Positions 9,549 to 21,468 are shown, counted from the first letter of the stretch. The stretch is DNA of 64,000 nucleotides from Culex pipiens pallens (GCF_016801865.2 NC_068937.1:114553068-114617067), one strand, 5' to 3'. Translations and numbers: made by a program. The notes: generated by a model from the letters alone, not told the origin.

Positions 9549-11296
9549 TGTATAAAGCATTTTGTGATTCTTTACGCCTAAAAATTTAAAGTTAGGCTTG
9601 AATTTGGTTTAGTTTTTCTTTTTTTTCAATGCTTTTGAATGAGACAGTATAACCATGATTTTTTTTTTAAACTGTGTACGGAACACATTATTATTTTTTA
9701 ATTTTCCGTTTATATACTTAAACTGCACTTCGCAGTAATTAATTCACCAAAATATTTCGAAAAAAAGAATGTTTTCTAAAAATGTCCGACAAAGTATTGG
9801 GTGGACCAGGAAATCTTCGACTATTACTTGACTATTACAATATAATAATAATAATTACAAAACAATGTTTAACATAAAAACGGACTAGAGAAACAGCATC
9901 TAATACCTTCGTGCCTTATGAATTTGCGAATATTAGTACCTGCTATAACGGCGAACTTGCTATAAAAAAAATCGTCCAGCCAACAATGAGCGAAATTGGC
10001 GCGTCACATTGGCAAGTTTGCTTGGCAAACATAGCGAGTATAATGACAAGAAAATTGCTTTCATAGCGAAACAAGCACTTCCAGATCGCCCCACACTGCT
10101 GGGCTGCCAGTGGCGTCAGACGCAAGGTAAGGTAAACAACGTGTGCCCCAAACCCTTTTTCCGCACCCCAATCCGCAACCACACACGCCAATCTGTCGCA
10201 ATCGACGACAAATAACACAAACTTTTGTGTCCTGGGTCAGGGTTTTTTTTTGCGGCGAAATGTCGCCTTCTGCCCTCCTCCCTCCCTCACGAGACATTTC
10301 TGCTGGCCAGAAGTCCGCGTGTGTGTGTGTGCGGTGGCGTTTATTTCTCCTTCCTTTATGATTTATTTATTTCCCAATGGCAACGGTGACCACCACCTCA
10401 CTCACCCTCTTTAATAATAACAACAAAAGACAGAAACGCAGTAGGCCGCACACAAGCAAAACAGACAACCGGAGACGAATGTGTGATTTGCAAAACTTTC
10501 TTTCAATTTTTATTAGGAATTGATTTATTAACTATGACAATTTCGTTCCAAAATAAAACATTCAGCGATTTGTTTAGTTTGTATTGCTTTTAGATTTTCC
10601 CGATTAAATTAAATTTCAGTTTTACGAAAATCCATACTTCTCTTGTTTTGTGTTTTCGTCTTTCATTTTCAGTATTTTTATGAGAAAAAATATGATAATT
10701 TTATCTTCTGCCATTTTTGTAGTTTCTCAGTACCAAACTCTTTATTTTTTGTGTGTTTAAATTGCAATACAATTAAGCTTTTAATTTGCATTCGACTTTG
10801 CAGATTTCGAGATCAATGTACTGAAAATTTTAGATTCTTCTGAAATACACAATTTGATAAAAACAGCAGTGCAACAACACGTTTCAACAATATCGAAAAA
10901 AAAGACTAGTTTGATTTGTGCAGTCTACTTGTCTGTTGACGCATTTGTGGTGAAAAGTATCGACTGGATGATGTATAGAGAGTGCCGAACAGTATAGGCA
11001 TAGTAGGCCGCCGGTGTTGAGGCTGATGCGTGTGTCATTTATTTGTACGACCAGAATAAAATAACAACAACTCCCTGCCATGGCGACTGCAGCTCAGCAA
11101 AAAAAAATGGCCCCAACTTTGGCGACACAACAGCTCCGGACACACGGCCTGCTACGGTGGTGGTCGATAGCCAATAAAATAACCATACCACCAAGAGGAA
11201 GCTAAACCACCAACACGGCGGCGGTCAAACGGGTGCAATCGACATATCTGGAGTATTTTTTTAAAAAAAAAGGTCCAGTAAAGCAAATTTCCAGTT
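9549..11296. other. Unique AT-rich DNA with GC-richer patches, no gene supported
   Basis: Patches at about 9980-10480 and 11090-11260 are GC-richer and apparently single-copy. They include a short GT run near 10318-10330. Open frames across 9943-10361 exist in several phases on both strands but use non-ATG starts and show no recognisable domain. The patches could be enhancer-like or intronic. Nothing else is recognised. Confidence 0.4.
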
Positions 11297-13338
11297 TTAC
11301 TAAATCCACCTTTAGGTGGTTGGTGCCTTCCTCACATTCATAAAGTGAATATACTTCAAAGCATCAAAAACATGTATAAGAGCAATTCCATGTCAAATAA
11401 GGAATCGGTTGTACCCGACCCTCTCCGATTTCAATAAAACTTTGTAGACATGTTATCCTAGGCCTATAAAAGCCATTTTTGTGTATATGGAGCCAGTTAC
11501 ACTCGATAATGACATTTTAGAAGGGCGTAAGTGTTTTAAATATTTTTGTATTTCATAATTTAAATATTGCTGTATCTCAAAGCCGTTGCATCGTATCAAA
11601 AAGTGGTCAAAGACAAACTTGTAGGAAATTTGACGGGCTTTCCGAAAAAAATACACTGAAAGAAAAAAACACTCCACTTTTAGGAGATTTTTTGATTTTA
11701 AAGTTTAAAAGTCAATTTTGAAGGTGAGCCCACGATTTTTTTTCGTTCAAAATTTTTGTGAAAATAGCCCAAAATGTTACAAAAAGACTCACGAAAAATG
11801 CTGTATGTAGCAACTCACCTAAAAAAATACAAAATTCATTTACTGAAACTGTTTTTTTTAAAGTGCTCTAAACGTCAAAATTTTCAAAAACTGAACTCGA
11901 GAGTCGATTTTCCAGACAATTTTACATAAAAGTCTCCATATTGACTATTGTCCTAAGTCCAATCCTTGTAAAGTTACAGCGGTTTTAAAAATAAAAATGT
12001 GGAAAAAATAGGGTTTTTGATGGTTTTTGCCAATTTCTATATGACAGACTTGATTTTTCTGTCTCGAAAATATTTTTACCGGAAAGCTCGTCCAATTTCC
12101 CATGAGTTTGTCTTTGACCACATTTCAATTGGATATATGGGCTTACAGATATAAGCTAATTTACTATCCAGGTTTCTATACTACACTGAAAAAATATTAT
12201 GTTTTCAGTTATGAGCAATGTAATTAGCTTATATCCGTAAGCCCATACATCCAATTGAAATGTAGTCAAAGACAAATTTATGAGAAATTGGACGAGCTAT
12301 CCGGTAAAAATATTTTCGAGACTGAAAAATCAAGTCTGTCTTACAGAAATTGTCAAAAACCTTCAAAAACCCTATTTTTTCAACATTTTTATTTTTAAAA
12401 CCGCTGTAACTTCACAAAGATTGGACTTAGGACAATAGTCAATATGGAGACTTTTATGTAAAATTGTCTGGAGAATCGACTCTCGAGTTCGGTTTTTGAA
12501 ATTTTTGATGTTTAGAGCACTTTTCAAAAAAACAGTTTCAGTAAATGATTTTTGTATTTTTTTAGGTGAGTTGCTCCATCCTGCATTTTTCGTGAGTCTT
12601 TTTGTAACATCTTAGACTATTTTCACAAAAAATTTGAGCGAAAAAAAAATCGTGGGCTCACCTTCAAATTTGACTTTTAAACTTTAAAATCAAAAAATCC
12701 CATAAAAGTGGAGTGTTTTTTTTCTTTCAGTGTATTTTTTTTTCAGAAAGCCCGTCAAATTTCCTACAAGTTTGTCTGTGACCACTTTTTGAAACGATGC
12801 AACGGCTTCGAGATACAGCAATATTTAAATTACGAAATTCAAAAATATTTAAAACACTTACGCCCTTCTCAAATGTCATTATCGAGTGTAACTGGCTCCA
12901 TATACACAAAAATGGCTTATAAATGCTTAGGATTATATGTCAACAAAATTTCATTGAAATCGGAGAGGCTCGAGAAAAAAGTACCTTAAAAAATTCCTGT
13001 TTTGGGCTGGAATTGCTCATAAACAACACTTAATTTTATCAAAATATCTAAGATTCGGTTTCAAAAAAATTTATAATGAACACTTAAGTGCTCATAACTT
13101 TTGATAGGGTTGTCAGAACTTCAATCTTTAGGACTCATTTGAAAGGTCTTTTGATTACCCATTCAACGATGGGTCGCATGACAGTTCCGGACAACGTTTT
13201 CATCAAAATATCTGAGATCCGGCCTCTGAAAAGTGTATAAATAACACTTAATTGCTTATTACTTATGATAGGGTTGTCAGATCCTCAATGTTTTGGACTC
13301 GTTGGAAAGGTCTTTTCAATACCTTTCTTAAAATATAG
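11297..13338 (+). mobile_element. GCCTTCCTC-type element, copy C, split by a foldback and 3'-truncated
   Basis: The left end (CCACCTTTAGGTGG, then GGTGCCTTCCTC) is intact. The body is interrupted by the foldback 11380-13018 and resumes at 13023 with two tandem units of about 162 bp. The usual GAGGAAGGC right end is absent; the sequence changes near 13338 to a pogo-like fragment. Confidence 0.6.
11380..13018. mobile_element. Foldback element, GAGCAATTCC termini, 4-bp duplication ATAA
   Basis: A 1.64-kb palindrome with arms of about 800 bp, folding about a centre near 12190. For example, GAGTGTAACTGGCTCCATAT near 12892 is the inverse of sequence near 11490. The termini GAGCAATTCCA/TGGAATTGCTC are flanked by ATAA at 11376-11379 and 13019-13022. 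No coding capacity is seen. Confidence 0.8.
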
Positions 13339-13535
13339 ATACTTCATCATCGTCATTCTGGCCGCCATCTTGGATTAAAAAATTCTAATCTCTCTAGAGT
13401 AGTTTAAGAGTCATACTAAAGCTCAACTATCAAAAATAAGACTACGAAAAAAAAATCGTGATTTGATTATCCGAAGTGAGATTTTGTCGAGGCCTTCGGA
13501 TAATCGAGTCTGGACTGTATGAAACAAATATGATG
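13339..13535 (-). mobile_element. Pogo-like CAGT-ended element fragment
   Basis: Contains CGCCATCTTGGATT and ends TTCGGATAATCGAGTCTGGA followed by CTGTA. The same right end occurs near 58798-58822 and 59099-59123, and its complement starts at 40288. CAGT ends beside TA are typical of pogo/Tigger-like Tc1-mariner MITEs. The left part is missing. Confidence 0.5.
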
Positions 13536-13677
13536 CAAAATGGCTTATTTGGACATAAATATTCGACAGTTAAAATTTAATTAAAATTAAAAAAAAAAAC
13601 AAAAAAAGTCGCGAAAAACTAGAGACTTGCTCATGTGCGTACAAAACGTCATTGATACGCATTTTTCTAACAAGAAT

Positions 13678-13737
13678 ATTATTATTATTATTATTTATCT
13701 TTACTAATGAGCTAACAACCGGAGGCTGGTTCAGCTA
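13678..13737 (-). mobile_element. Retroposon stub with (AAT)n tail, 11-bp duplication
   Basis: A 60-bp insert opens with an ATT run (a 3' tail read on the minus strand). Identical 11-bp flanks CTAACAAGAAT lie at 13667-13677 and 13738-13748. Such a short stub with a repeat tail is expected of a severely 5'-truncated non-LTR insertion. Confidence 0.7.
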
Positions 13738-13751
13738 CTAACAAGAATGTA

Positions 13752-13898
13752 CACTGAAATAAAAAAATAGTACCAAATTGCTTTATTCTAGGAATTTTGC
13801 CTCTTTTCCTTATTTAGTAATCGGGTTTTTTGGATTACTTAATAACGAAAGGAGCCAAAATTCCTAGAATTTAGGAATTTGGTACTTTTTTTTCAGTG
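13752..13898. mobile_element. Hairpin MITE with CACTGAAA ends, TA duplication
   Basis: A 147-bp palindrome: left CACTGAAAT then TAGTACCAAATT, right AATTTGGTACTTTT then TTTCAGTG. Flanking TA at 13750-13751 and 13899-13900. Confidence 0.75.
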
Positions 13899-13900
13899 TA

Positions 13901-14477
13901 CACGTTTTTCAATGTGACAAAAAAACACTGAGTGAATTACTCAGAAGTTGTGATGTTTAAGTAAATATCATTGCCGCCACTATTTTTTTTTTCTTTTTGA
14001 TTAACAAAAACCTTCGAAATTCAATCAAAATACAAACAAAATCGCAGAAATCACAACATCAAGCAACACTAAGGAACATAAACTAGCAAAAATCACAAAT
14101 TAAAAATCAGACGTCTGACGTACCTTAACCATTTAATCACTCCCAAATTGACTGTTGAAAAACGCAACCAAATCGTCCTGCTCCTTTTTGTTCCGTAAAA
14201 TTGCTCCGTCAACCGGCCATCCTTATCAACCCGCGGGCCAAATTTATCGTCGCGCGTCAGTTTATCTTGTCCGCAATAAAACTCCCAAACGCCACCAGCG
14301 CCAAACTGCGACAGTTTCTCTCTCTGTTTTTTTTTTCAGATGAAAAATCTTTTTCACAGTTTTCTTCCAATTTGTCGTCACAAAGTGCCAACCGAAAAAA
14401 ATAGCACACGTTCGTATTTAGTATAAACTTGATTGCCAACTTTTTTTTCGGCTTGTTATTTTTTTCGGGGATTTCTT
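13901..14477. other. Probable start of the intron downstream of the 14480-14689 exon
   Basis: AT-rich with a GC-richer patch at 14155-14330. No repeat boundary or further exon is recognised. If the exon at 14480-14689 is real, this is the first part of its 3' intron (minus strand). Confidence 0.35.
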
Positions 14478-14479
14478 AC

Positions 14480-14689
14480 TCCGTTTCCCCACGCTCTACT
14501 GGCCGCTGCACACATGCTCAAAATGCAAATCCCATAAATCAACCGAACGACACACGTTTTCACTTTATTTGCACCAAATTCTTCGTTAATTGCATTTCCG
14601 TGCTGCTGCCGTTGATGCCATCGATCGAGGACAACGGCGATGGTCCTTTTTCCAGCAGCATCGCTCGCGTTGACGCCACCGCTGACCAT
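14480..14689 (-). CDS. Probable first coding exon of a secreted or membrane protein
   Basis: The exon is 70 codons from ATG (14689) to a strong donor GGA|GTAAGA (GT at 14478-14479), leaving phase 0. After about 42 hydrophilic residues comes a hydrophobic run (about 45-64, VVRLIYGICILSMC) ending AAASRA|W, a good signal-peptidase site or a signal anchor. An exon that ends just after a signal sequence is common in insect secreted and receptor genes. Upstream, 14700-15470 has the GC-rich, GAGA-rich look of a mosquito 5' UTR and promoter, with a small upstream ORF at 14977-14696. The base at -3 of the ATG is C, which is weak. Downstream exons are not found; they would lie to the left, beyond or between transposons. 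I do not recognise the gene. Alternatively the segment is untranslated leader only. Confidence 0.45.
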
Positions 14690-14699
14690 CAGCGATTAA

Positions 14700-15470
14700 A
14701 TCTGGCCCACCATCCTTCCCCGTTCCTCGGGGGTTAAACCAGTTACTCCGGGGTCACGATCCACATGGCCACTACACAAGCGACCGATCGAGGGCACTTT
14801 CCAAAAAAAAAAAAGAATCCTCCAAAAACTGAACGCCGAATCTTGTAGTTGCGAACGTGTGATCTGAATCACGACGACCGCGAGGAACTCGAAAAACTCT
14901 TCAAAAGAACTCGCCGAGTCACGTCCGATCGGATCGGAATCTGGCCTGCAACTGACCACCACTTTGGCGAGTCGCACACACTAATTGACCGCGAGTTGCA
15001 CTTTTTTTCCAAAACCGCGCACTTTTCCGTTCGCCGCGAGGCCGCCGAAAAGTGCATCCGAACGCAACGGAAACCCTCGGCGGAATGACCATCGCGATGC
15101 TCCAGCGAGCGGCTCAAAGGTCTCCTCTCGAAAATGCACCAAGCACGCGATGAGAAAGAGAGAGAGTGAGAGCAAAGGCGAGAGCCAGGGAGAACTAGAT
15201 CGCGCGCGCGGTCCGAACGATCAAGGACGATGCAACTCCTTTTTTTGCGAGCAACGAATCAGAGCTTCCTTTGATGGGGGACGATGAAAGCGCGCGCGGT
15301 TGCACTTGCCACTCGGCTCACGTGCACGATTGCGAACGCGATTGCGAGAGGAAGAGAAGAATGGGAGAAAGTGAGCGAACGGGAGAAGACTTTGAGCGAT
15401 TCACAGAGAAAACTGCGGGCGCGCGTAAATTGTACGGTGAAGGGAGGTGATTTTGGGAATTTTAATGATT
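14700..15470 (-). promoter_or_regulatory. GC-rich 5' UTR/promoter region with GAGA runs
   Basis: Markedly GC-richer and CpG-richer than the surroundings, with GCGCGC runs near 15200 and 15290, a GA run at about 15150-15170, and several TCAGT/TCATT initiator-like motifs on the minus strand. This is consistent with a TATA-less or GAGA-factor promoter and leader of the minus-strand exon at 14480-14689. The transcription start cannot be fixed from sequence. Confidence 0.4.
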
Positions 15471-15850
15471 AGAATATCTAGAGTCTTTTTTTTTTTAATA
15501 GGTCTTATAAACATATAAAATTCAATAGCTAATAGGTCATTTAAAAAAAATAGATATGCAAGTTTTTATCCATTCTGTTTATTGTTTGTATGCACTCTCC
15601 AGGATCCCTTCGAAAGATTGGCTGCGCTAGGGTCTGATTAGATTAGATTAGATTAGATTCTGTTTATTGTTTGTATGTTTTAAACAAACACTTATGGAAA
15701 AAAGAGCAAACATAAATGTTTTTCTTAAATTCCCTCGTTTTGCACAAAAAACTCAGAATCCAAACACAACATTCCTTAGAATATGATATGTAATGGAATT
15801 ACCCAGTCTTTGAATGAATGAAACTGTCATAATTTTCGCAGTTTCTGACT
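15471..15850. other. AT-rich spacer holding a retroposon stub
   Basis: No gene is seen. It contains the 64-bp stub at 15593-15656 and its duplicated flanks. Confidence 0.4.
15593..15656 (+). mobile_element. Retroposon stub with (GATTA)n tail, 21-bp duplication
   Basis: A 64-bp insert ends in four GATTA-type repeats and is bounded by identical 21-bp copies at 15572-15592 and 15657-15677 (beginning ATTCTGTTTATT). It is a dead-on-arrival copy of a non-LTR element with a pentanucleotide tail. Confidence 0.8.
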
Positions 15851-15853
15851 AAT

Positions 15854-17861
15854 GAGCAATTCTCTACGAAATCGGTCTTTTTTCTTAAATTTTAATTTTT
15901 GTTTTTTTTTTAATTTGACTGAAACTTTTTTGGTGCCTTCGGTATGCCCAAAGAAGCCATTTTGCATCATTAGTTTGTCCATATAATTTTCCATAAAAAT
16001 TTGGCAGCTGGCCATACAGAAATGATGTATGAAAATTCAAACATCTGTATCTTTTAACGGAATTATTTGATCGATTTGGTGTCTTCGGCAAAGTTGTAGA
16101 TATGGATATGGACTACACTGTAAAAAAATGATACACGGTAAAAAATTTTTTTGCTGCTTTTTTATTAAACTTTTTGTCACTAAAACTTGATTTGCAAAAA
16201 ATACTATTTTTAATTTCTTTTATTTTTTGATATGTTATAGAGCATTGATTCTCAACCTTCTTCTAGGCTGGTACCCCCTCCCATGTAAATCAAGTAGGCC
16301 CGGTACCCCCGTTGAGAATCGCTGTTATAGAGGACATCAAATGCCAACTTTTCAGAAATTTCCAGGTTATGCAAAAAATCTTTGAGCGAGTTATAAATTT
16401 TGAATCAATACTGACTTTTTCAAAAAATCGAAAAATTGGTCGCAAATTTTTTTCAACATCATTTTTCGATGTAAAATCAAATTTGCAATCAAAAAGTACT
16501 CTAGTGAAATTTTGATAAAGTACACCGTTTTCAAGTTAAATCCACTTTTAGGTGACTTTTTTGAAAATAGTCGCAGTTTTTCATTTTTTAAATTAGTGCA
16601 CATGTTTGCCCACCATTGAAAAAAATATTTTTTAAAAGCTGAGAAAATTTTCAATATTTTGTATTTTTGAACTTTGTTGATACGACCCTTAGTTGCCGAG
16701 ATATTGCCATGCAAAGGTTTAAAAACAGGAAAATTGATGTTTTCTAAGTTTCACCCAAACAACACACCATTTTCTAATGTCGATATCTCAGCAACTAATG
16801 GTTCGATTTTCAATGTTAAGATATGAAACATTCGTGAAATTTTCCGATCTTTTCGAAAAAAATATTTTCAAAATTTTTAAACCAAGACTAACATTTTAAA
16901 AGGGCGTAATATTGAATGTTTGGCCCTTTTGAAATGTTAGTCTTGGTTTAAAAAAATTTGAAAATATTTTTTTCGAAAAGATCAGGAAATTTCACGAATT
17001 TTTCATAACTTAACATTGAAAATCGGACCATTAGTTGCTGAGATATCGACATTTAAAAATGGTGTGTTGTTTGGGTGGGTCTTAGAAAACATCAATTTTC
17101 CTGTTTTTAAACCTTTGCATGGCAATATCTCAGCAACTAAGGGTCGTATCAACAAAGTTCAAAAACGCAAAATATAGAGAATTTTCTCAGCTTTTCAAAA
17201 AATATTTTTTTCAAAAGGGGGCAAACATGTGCACTAATTCAAAAAAAATAAAAACTGCGACTATTTTCAAAAAAGTTACCTAAAAATGGATTTAACTTGA
17301 AAACGGTGCACTTTATCAAAATTTCACTAAAGTACTTTTTGATTGCAAATTTGATTTTACATCAAAAACTAAAGTTGAAAAATTTTGCGACCAATATTTC
17401 GATTTTTTGAAAAAATCAGTATTGATTCAAAAATTTATAACTCGCTCAAAGATTTTTTGCACAACCTGGAAATTTCTGAAAAGTTGGCATTTGATGTCCT
17501 CTAAAACATATCAAAAAATAAAAAAAAAATAAAAATGGTATTTTTTGCAAATCAAGTTTTAGTAACAAAAAGTTAAATAAAAAATCACCAAAAAAATTTT
17601 TACCGTGTATCATTTTTTTCTATACCTACAACTTTGCTGAAGACACCACCATCGATCAAAAAATTCCTTCAAAAGATACAGATTTTTGAATTTTCATACA
17701 TCATTTTTGTATGGCCAGCTGCCAAATTTGTATGGAAAATTATATGGACAAACTAATGATGCAAAATGGCTTCTTTGGGCATACCGAAGGCACCAAAAAA
17801 GTTTCAGTCGGATTAAAAAATACAAAAAAAATCGAATGACCGAAATCTGAGAAAACTGCTC
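15854..17861. mobile_element. Foldback element, GAGC family, TAAT duplication, full length
   Basis: A 2.0-kb palindrome with arms of about 1 kb meeting near 16900 (ACTAACATTTTAAAAGGGCG and its inverse). Ends are GAGCAATTCTCTACG and CTGCTC, flanked by TAAT at 15850-15853 and 17862-17865. It contains an 82-bp hAT-like MITE (16243-16324) in the left arm only, so the MITE entered after the palindrome formed. No real coding frame. Confidence 0.85.
16243..16324. mobile_element. 82-bp hAT-like MITE with 8-bp duplication
   Basis: The ends CATTGATTCTCAACC and, inverted, CAGCGATTCTCAAC match the CAG-GATTCTCAACC style of hAT termini. The 8-bp direct repeat TTATAGAG lies at 16235-16242 and 16325-16332. 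The matching right arm of the foldback (near 17500) lacks the insert, giving an internal empty site. Confidence 0.85.
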
Positions 17862-17865
17862 TAAT

Positions 17866-18299
17866 AAATTAAATTATATGAAATCTCAGGTCGCTCTGTT
17901 TCCATAAAAATATATACTTGATCCTGAAATGTTAGGCCATTGCAAATATTTTTCAATTTTATTTATTTTTTGTTACTTTTCTCCATTTGATTAATTTGTG
18001 TTGATAATTTAACTCGTTTCCACTCAGAGCAAAATCGAGTTTTTTAAGTTTTATGTTACTACACCGAAAAAATGGAAGTGGTGAAATATTTGGTGTAAAA
18101 AATGTGCAATTTTACAAAAAAAATCCAACCTTCCTAAACTCATCTTTTTTCCCTGTTTAGACACTGCATTGACTAATGACTAAATTAAAAATCAGTTATG
18201 CTCTGGAGTACCATGTGCATTAGAGGGTTAATTAGGCCGAAGTCGAGGAGAGGCAAACATATATTACAGGGAATGGTTTCAACAATCCAATGCAAAAAG
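17866..18299. other. AT-rich spacer
   Basis: No gene, no supported repeat boundary. An ACACCGAAAAAATGG motif at 18061 resembles a MITE end but has no partner that I can place. Confidence 0.35.
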
Positions 18300-19592
18300 G
18301 GTTGTAAAATACATTATTCATCCGAAATTTTGATTATCCGAAGTTCGACTATCCAAAGGCTTGTACGGGACTTCGGATACTCGAATCACGAGCAAACTTT
18401 TTTTATTATTATTATTTTCGTACAGTCATCCTTCATATTCGGAACAGTTTACAGATCGGCCAATGTTCAAAAAATCATATAAAATCGATAATTGAACTTA
18501 ATGATTCGCTATTACCTTCGTTTGAAGGCTTTTCTTACGATCTTTCGAATGCTGTATCAAACAACTGCAAATTTTAACTTTTATATCAAGTTTTTGAAGA
18601 AAAACTTTGACCCTTGATATCCACAATTTCGGAACACTTTTTTCTTACGGATGTAAACAAACTTTGGTTATCTCCATGAGTACATATTTTTTACAAAATA
18701 ATGACTTCACGCTCTAAAACTGTCAAACTATCAAGTGCAAATCATCATACTTATGTAAAATTGTCTGATCCTTACGTTAAAAATATTTTCGGATTTTTAA
18801 AATCTGAACATTTCAAAACGGCCAAAAATGCTTTTATAGCGGAATTGGAGTTAAATGGACCCTAGATGATTTTTGCGGTGCAAAAGGTTATTTTTACTGG
18901 ATTCCTGAGACATTTTCACATGAGTTTAGTGCATTTTGGATGGCCGCATAAAGCCTCCGCTCTAAATACAGACCGATTTTCAAGAAAAAAAAGTAAAAAA
19001 TGAAGAATTGGGACAAAATGGAACCTTTTCCGTTTCGTGCGGTGGATGAAACCATCACCAATCGATTTCCCGGATTTTTTACATAAGAAATACTAATTTT
19101 CATACCAGGGAACCAGCCGCGTTCAATTAAGTCTGATTTTGGGTTCCATTTGCCCCACTGTGCAGTGTTTTGCTGCTCTGAATGAAATAGCCTTGAGATG
19201 CAGTTTTTTGTTTTAAAAGTACTACTTTCACTAGTTAATAGCAAGAGAATGTTCAAATAAAGCTCCTAAAAATAGTAGGGTCGACAGAAAAGATGCATTG
19301 AGAAATTATCACGGAAGTGTTCCAAATTTGTGGGTGTTCCGAATATGTGGAATGACTGTACGTTTAACATCAAATTCGTATTCTGCAAAAAAAAATTAAT
19401 AATGTTTCACCGCTATTTTCGCCGCCATCTTGGATTTCAAAAATCTAAATTCTTATAGAGTAGTTTGGGGCTCAATAATCAAAAATATGACTACGAGAAG
19501 AAAAAAATCGTGATTCGATTACATATCCGAAGATTTGATTATCCGAAGTGATTTTTTTTCCAAGGCCTTCGGATACTCGAGTGCATTCATGT
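18300..19592. mobile_element. Pogo-like TTCGGATA element split by a CAGTCAT-ended element
   Basis: The left part has GATTATCCGAAGTTCGACTA and the right part has CGCCATCTTGGATT and CTTCGGATACTCGAG, the hallmarks also seen at 13339-13535 and 58600-59123. The two halves are separated by the 18423-19358 element. The terminal CAGT ends are eroded. Confidence 0.5.
18423..19358. mobile_element. TIR element with CAGTCAT ends, TA duplication
   Basis: 936 bp. Left end CAGTCATCCTTCATATTCGG, right end the inverse of CAGTCATTCCACATATTCGG, with TA at 18421-18422 and 19359-19360. The longest frame (minus, 18894-19256) does not resemble a transposase. A non-autonomous Tc1-mariner/pogo-type element is likely. 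Confidence 0.75.
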
Positions 19593-21454
19593 AATGATAT
19601 TATTATTAACGCAGAAAAATGAGTTTACAGCTGCTTGCATTACATTAAAGTTTTGAAATTCAAAAAATAAGTTGTTGCCCTTGATTTTTCGAGCCAATAT
19701 TGAAAGGGGAGAGGGCTGACATAAACATAATAAAAATATTTAAAATTTAATTTTAAGTTTTTAATGCATAAAAAAACAAAAACAACGCCCGAAGTATTAT
19801 GAAACAACAAGGGAACATCTACGTTTCATTCACGATAATCATTGGTCTTGTGCCACATTTAATAACAAGCGGCAATGCAGGGCACATTTCGCAGGAATTT
19901 CGATGGAACGCAAATGAAAAGGGCGTCAGGGCCGACCACGCGGCTGTAACATTTCTTTCCCCGTTACGAGTGTGTAAACAAAGCAGAAAACTCTTCAATT
20001 TCATGGATATGCCGCTAATTGTAAGTGTACTTATAGCAACTTGAGGTTATTTGGTGTAATAACAGTATATTTGTAGCATGAAGAGTTGTTTCAAGAAATT
20101 CCACAAATTTCTGCGTTTCAATAATTTGCTTTTTTTTAAGCTCCCCTTGACCGTGAATCATCCCTCATGGACCATCGAAAGGGGGAGGTCCATCACCATT
20201 CGGTAAAACGCAATTCAAAAATTCTTCTTTTCACACCAATTTGCAACGACAACCGGCGACGTCGGCCGCGCCGCAATGTCGACCACGCGGTGTGGCACAG
20301 GGCCCTTGCAGGGCCCCCCGGGAACAGTAATTTAATTTTAATGAAGTGATAAATTTGACCAGATAACCAGGTAATTGGCACATTGGAGAGGTGCGTTTAT
20401 GATGACTGGGTGCACTGGCGACGCCGGTACCAGTGTGTAACTTGAAGTTGTTGTAGTTCTTTCTTTTTTTTTTGGGATTTTATTTTTTGGACAGCCAAAG
20501 TGAGTCACGCCAACTTCAAGATCATGATCTGTATGAAGGGCATGTCGCTTTTGTAACATGGTGGAATGTTACCATGAGCCATCCTTCATAATTCCCGCAC
20601 ATTGTAAAAATAAGCAATTGGTTATTTTTAAAACCAATCCTTCCACTCCACAACTTGTAGAATTCCAAAGATTCCATTTATATTTCCTTCGACAAAAGAG
20701 CACCTCCTCTGCAACCTGCAACCCACAGATTCAGCAATAAGCCATTATCGCGTGTTTACTCCATCATCAGAAAACATCTTTTCAAATCTGCCGCACAAGA
20801 GCCACCCACACAGTACACACGCGAAACAGCCTCTTTCGGCCTGTTTCTCTCTGGAATCGATAACCTATATTTCGCTTAATTGTCGCATCGTCATTTCCAT
20901 ATCGTTGTGTCGCATGTTTTCAAAATACGCGTTCGCCCCAAGTTTAAATATGCCCACAGAATAAACATTCCGGCCCGATATTGCGCGCGGTGGCCTCGTG
21001 TGTTCAAGCCCGCAAAAGGACCGCACACAAAAGTGTCACTCGGAAAACGGTAGGGTGACAAGTAATTTTTTAGGGTGGATCCAAAATGAACGGGTTGAAA
21101 CATTTGAACAACCTTTTTATCAGGTGTTCACTCAAAGTTACTTTTGTCTTGGAATTTGTTTAACATTTCAAAAACTGGTCATCCTACCCCAAAAGCGCCA
21201 CAAGCAACGATAATAATCGAGAAATCATGATTGCATTTCAATCATAACATCATCCCTTTCATCATCGTCACATCAGGCCCCGACGGCCGGCGTTGGCGTT
21301 GAGCAACTTCTGTACAATGCTGCTCGACTCCTAATATTTTTTTCTTTTTAAAGAATCTTATATAGGGTTATTTTTTTACCCTAAACTTTTTACTTCCACA
21401 AGACTTTTTAAGAAAAATTGTGCGGATTTAAAAAATTGCACGGTGTAAAATATA
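19593..21454. other. Unique DNA with GC-rich patches, no gene supported
   Basis: Apparently single-copy. GC-rich patches lie at about 19870-19990, 20150-20340 and 20760-21060. A short frame at 19799-20044 (+) has an N-terminal hydrophobic stretch but no splice or promoter support. Possible intronic or regulatory DNA; I recognise nothing specific. Confidence 0.4.
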
Positions 21455-21468
21455 AGTTATGCCTTCTC
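21455..21468. repeat. Target-site duplication, left copy (Jockey-2)
   Basis: AGTTATGCCTTCTC, matched at 26709-26722 after the A-rich tail, 5.2 kb away. Confidence 0.85.

Noticed and set aside
9943..10361. Overlapping frames in several phases near 10.1 kb as a gene
   Set aside because: Mostly non-ATG starts, open on both strands simultaneously, no motif.
18894..19256. 120-codon minus-strand frame in the CAGTCAT element as a transposase remnant
   Set aside because: No DDE/D or helix-turn-helix signature can be seen and composition matches the noncoding surroundings.
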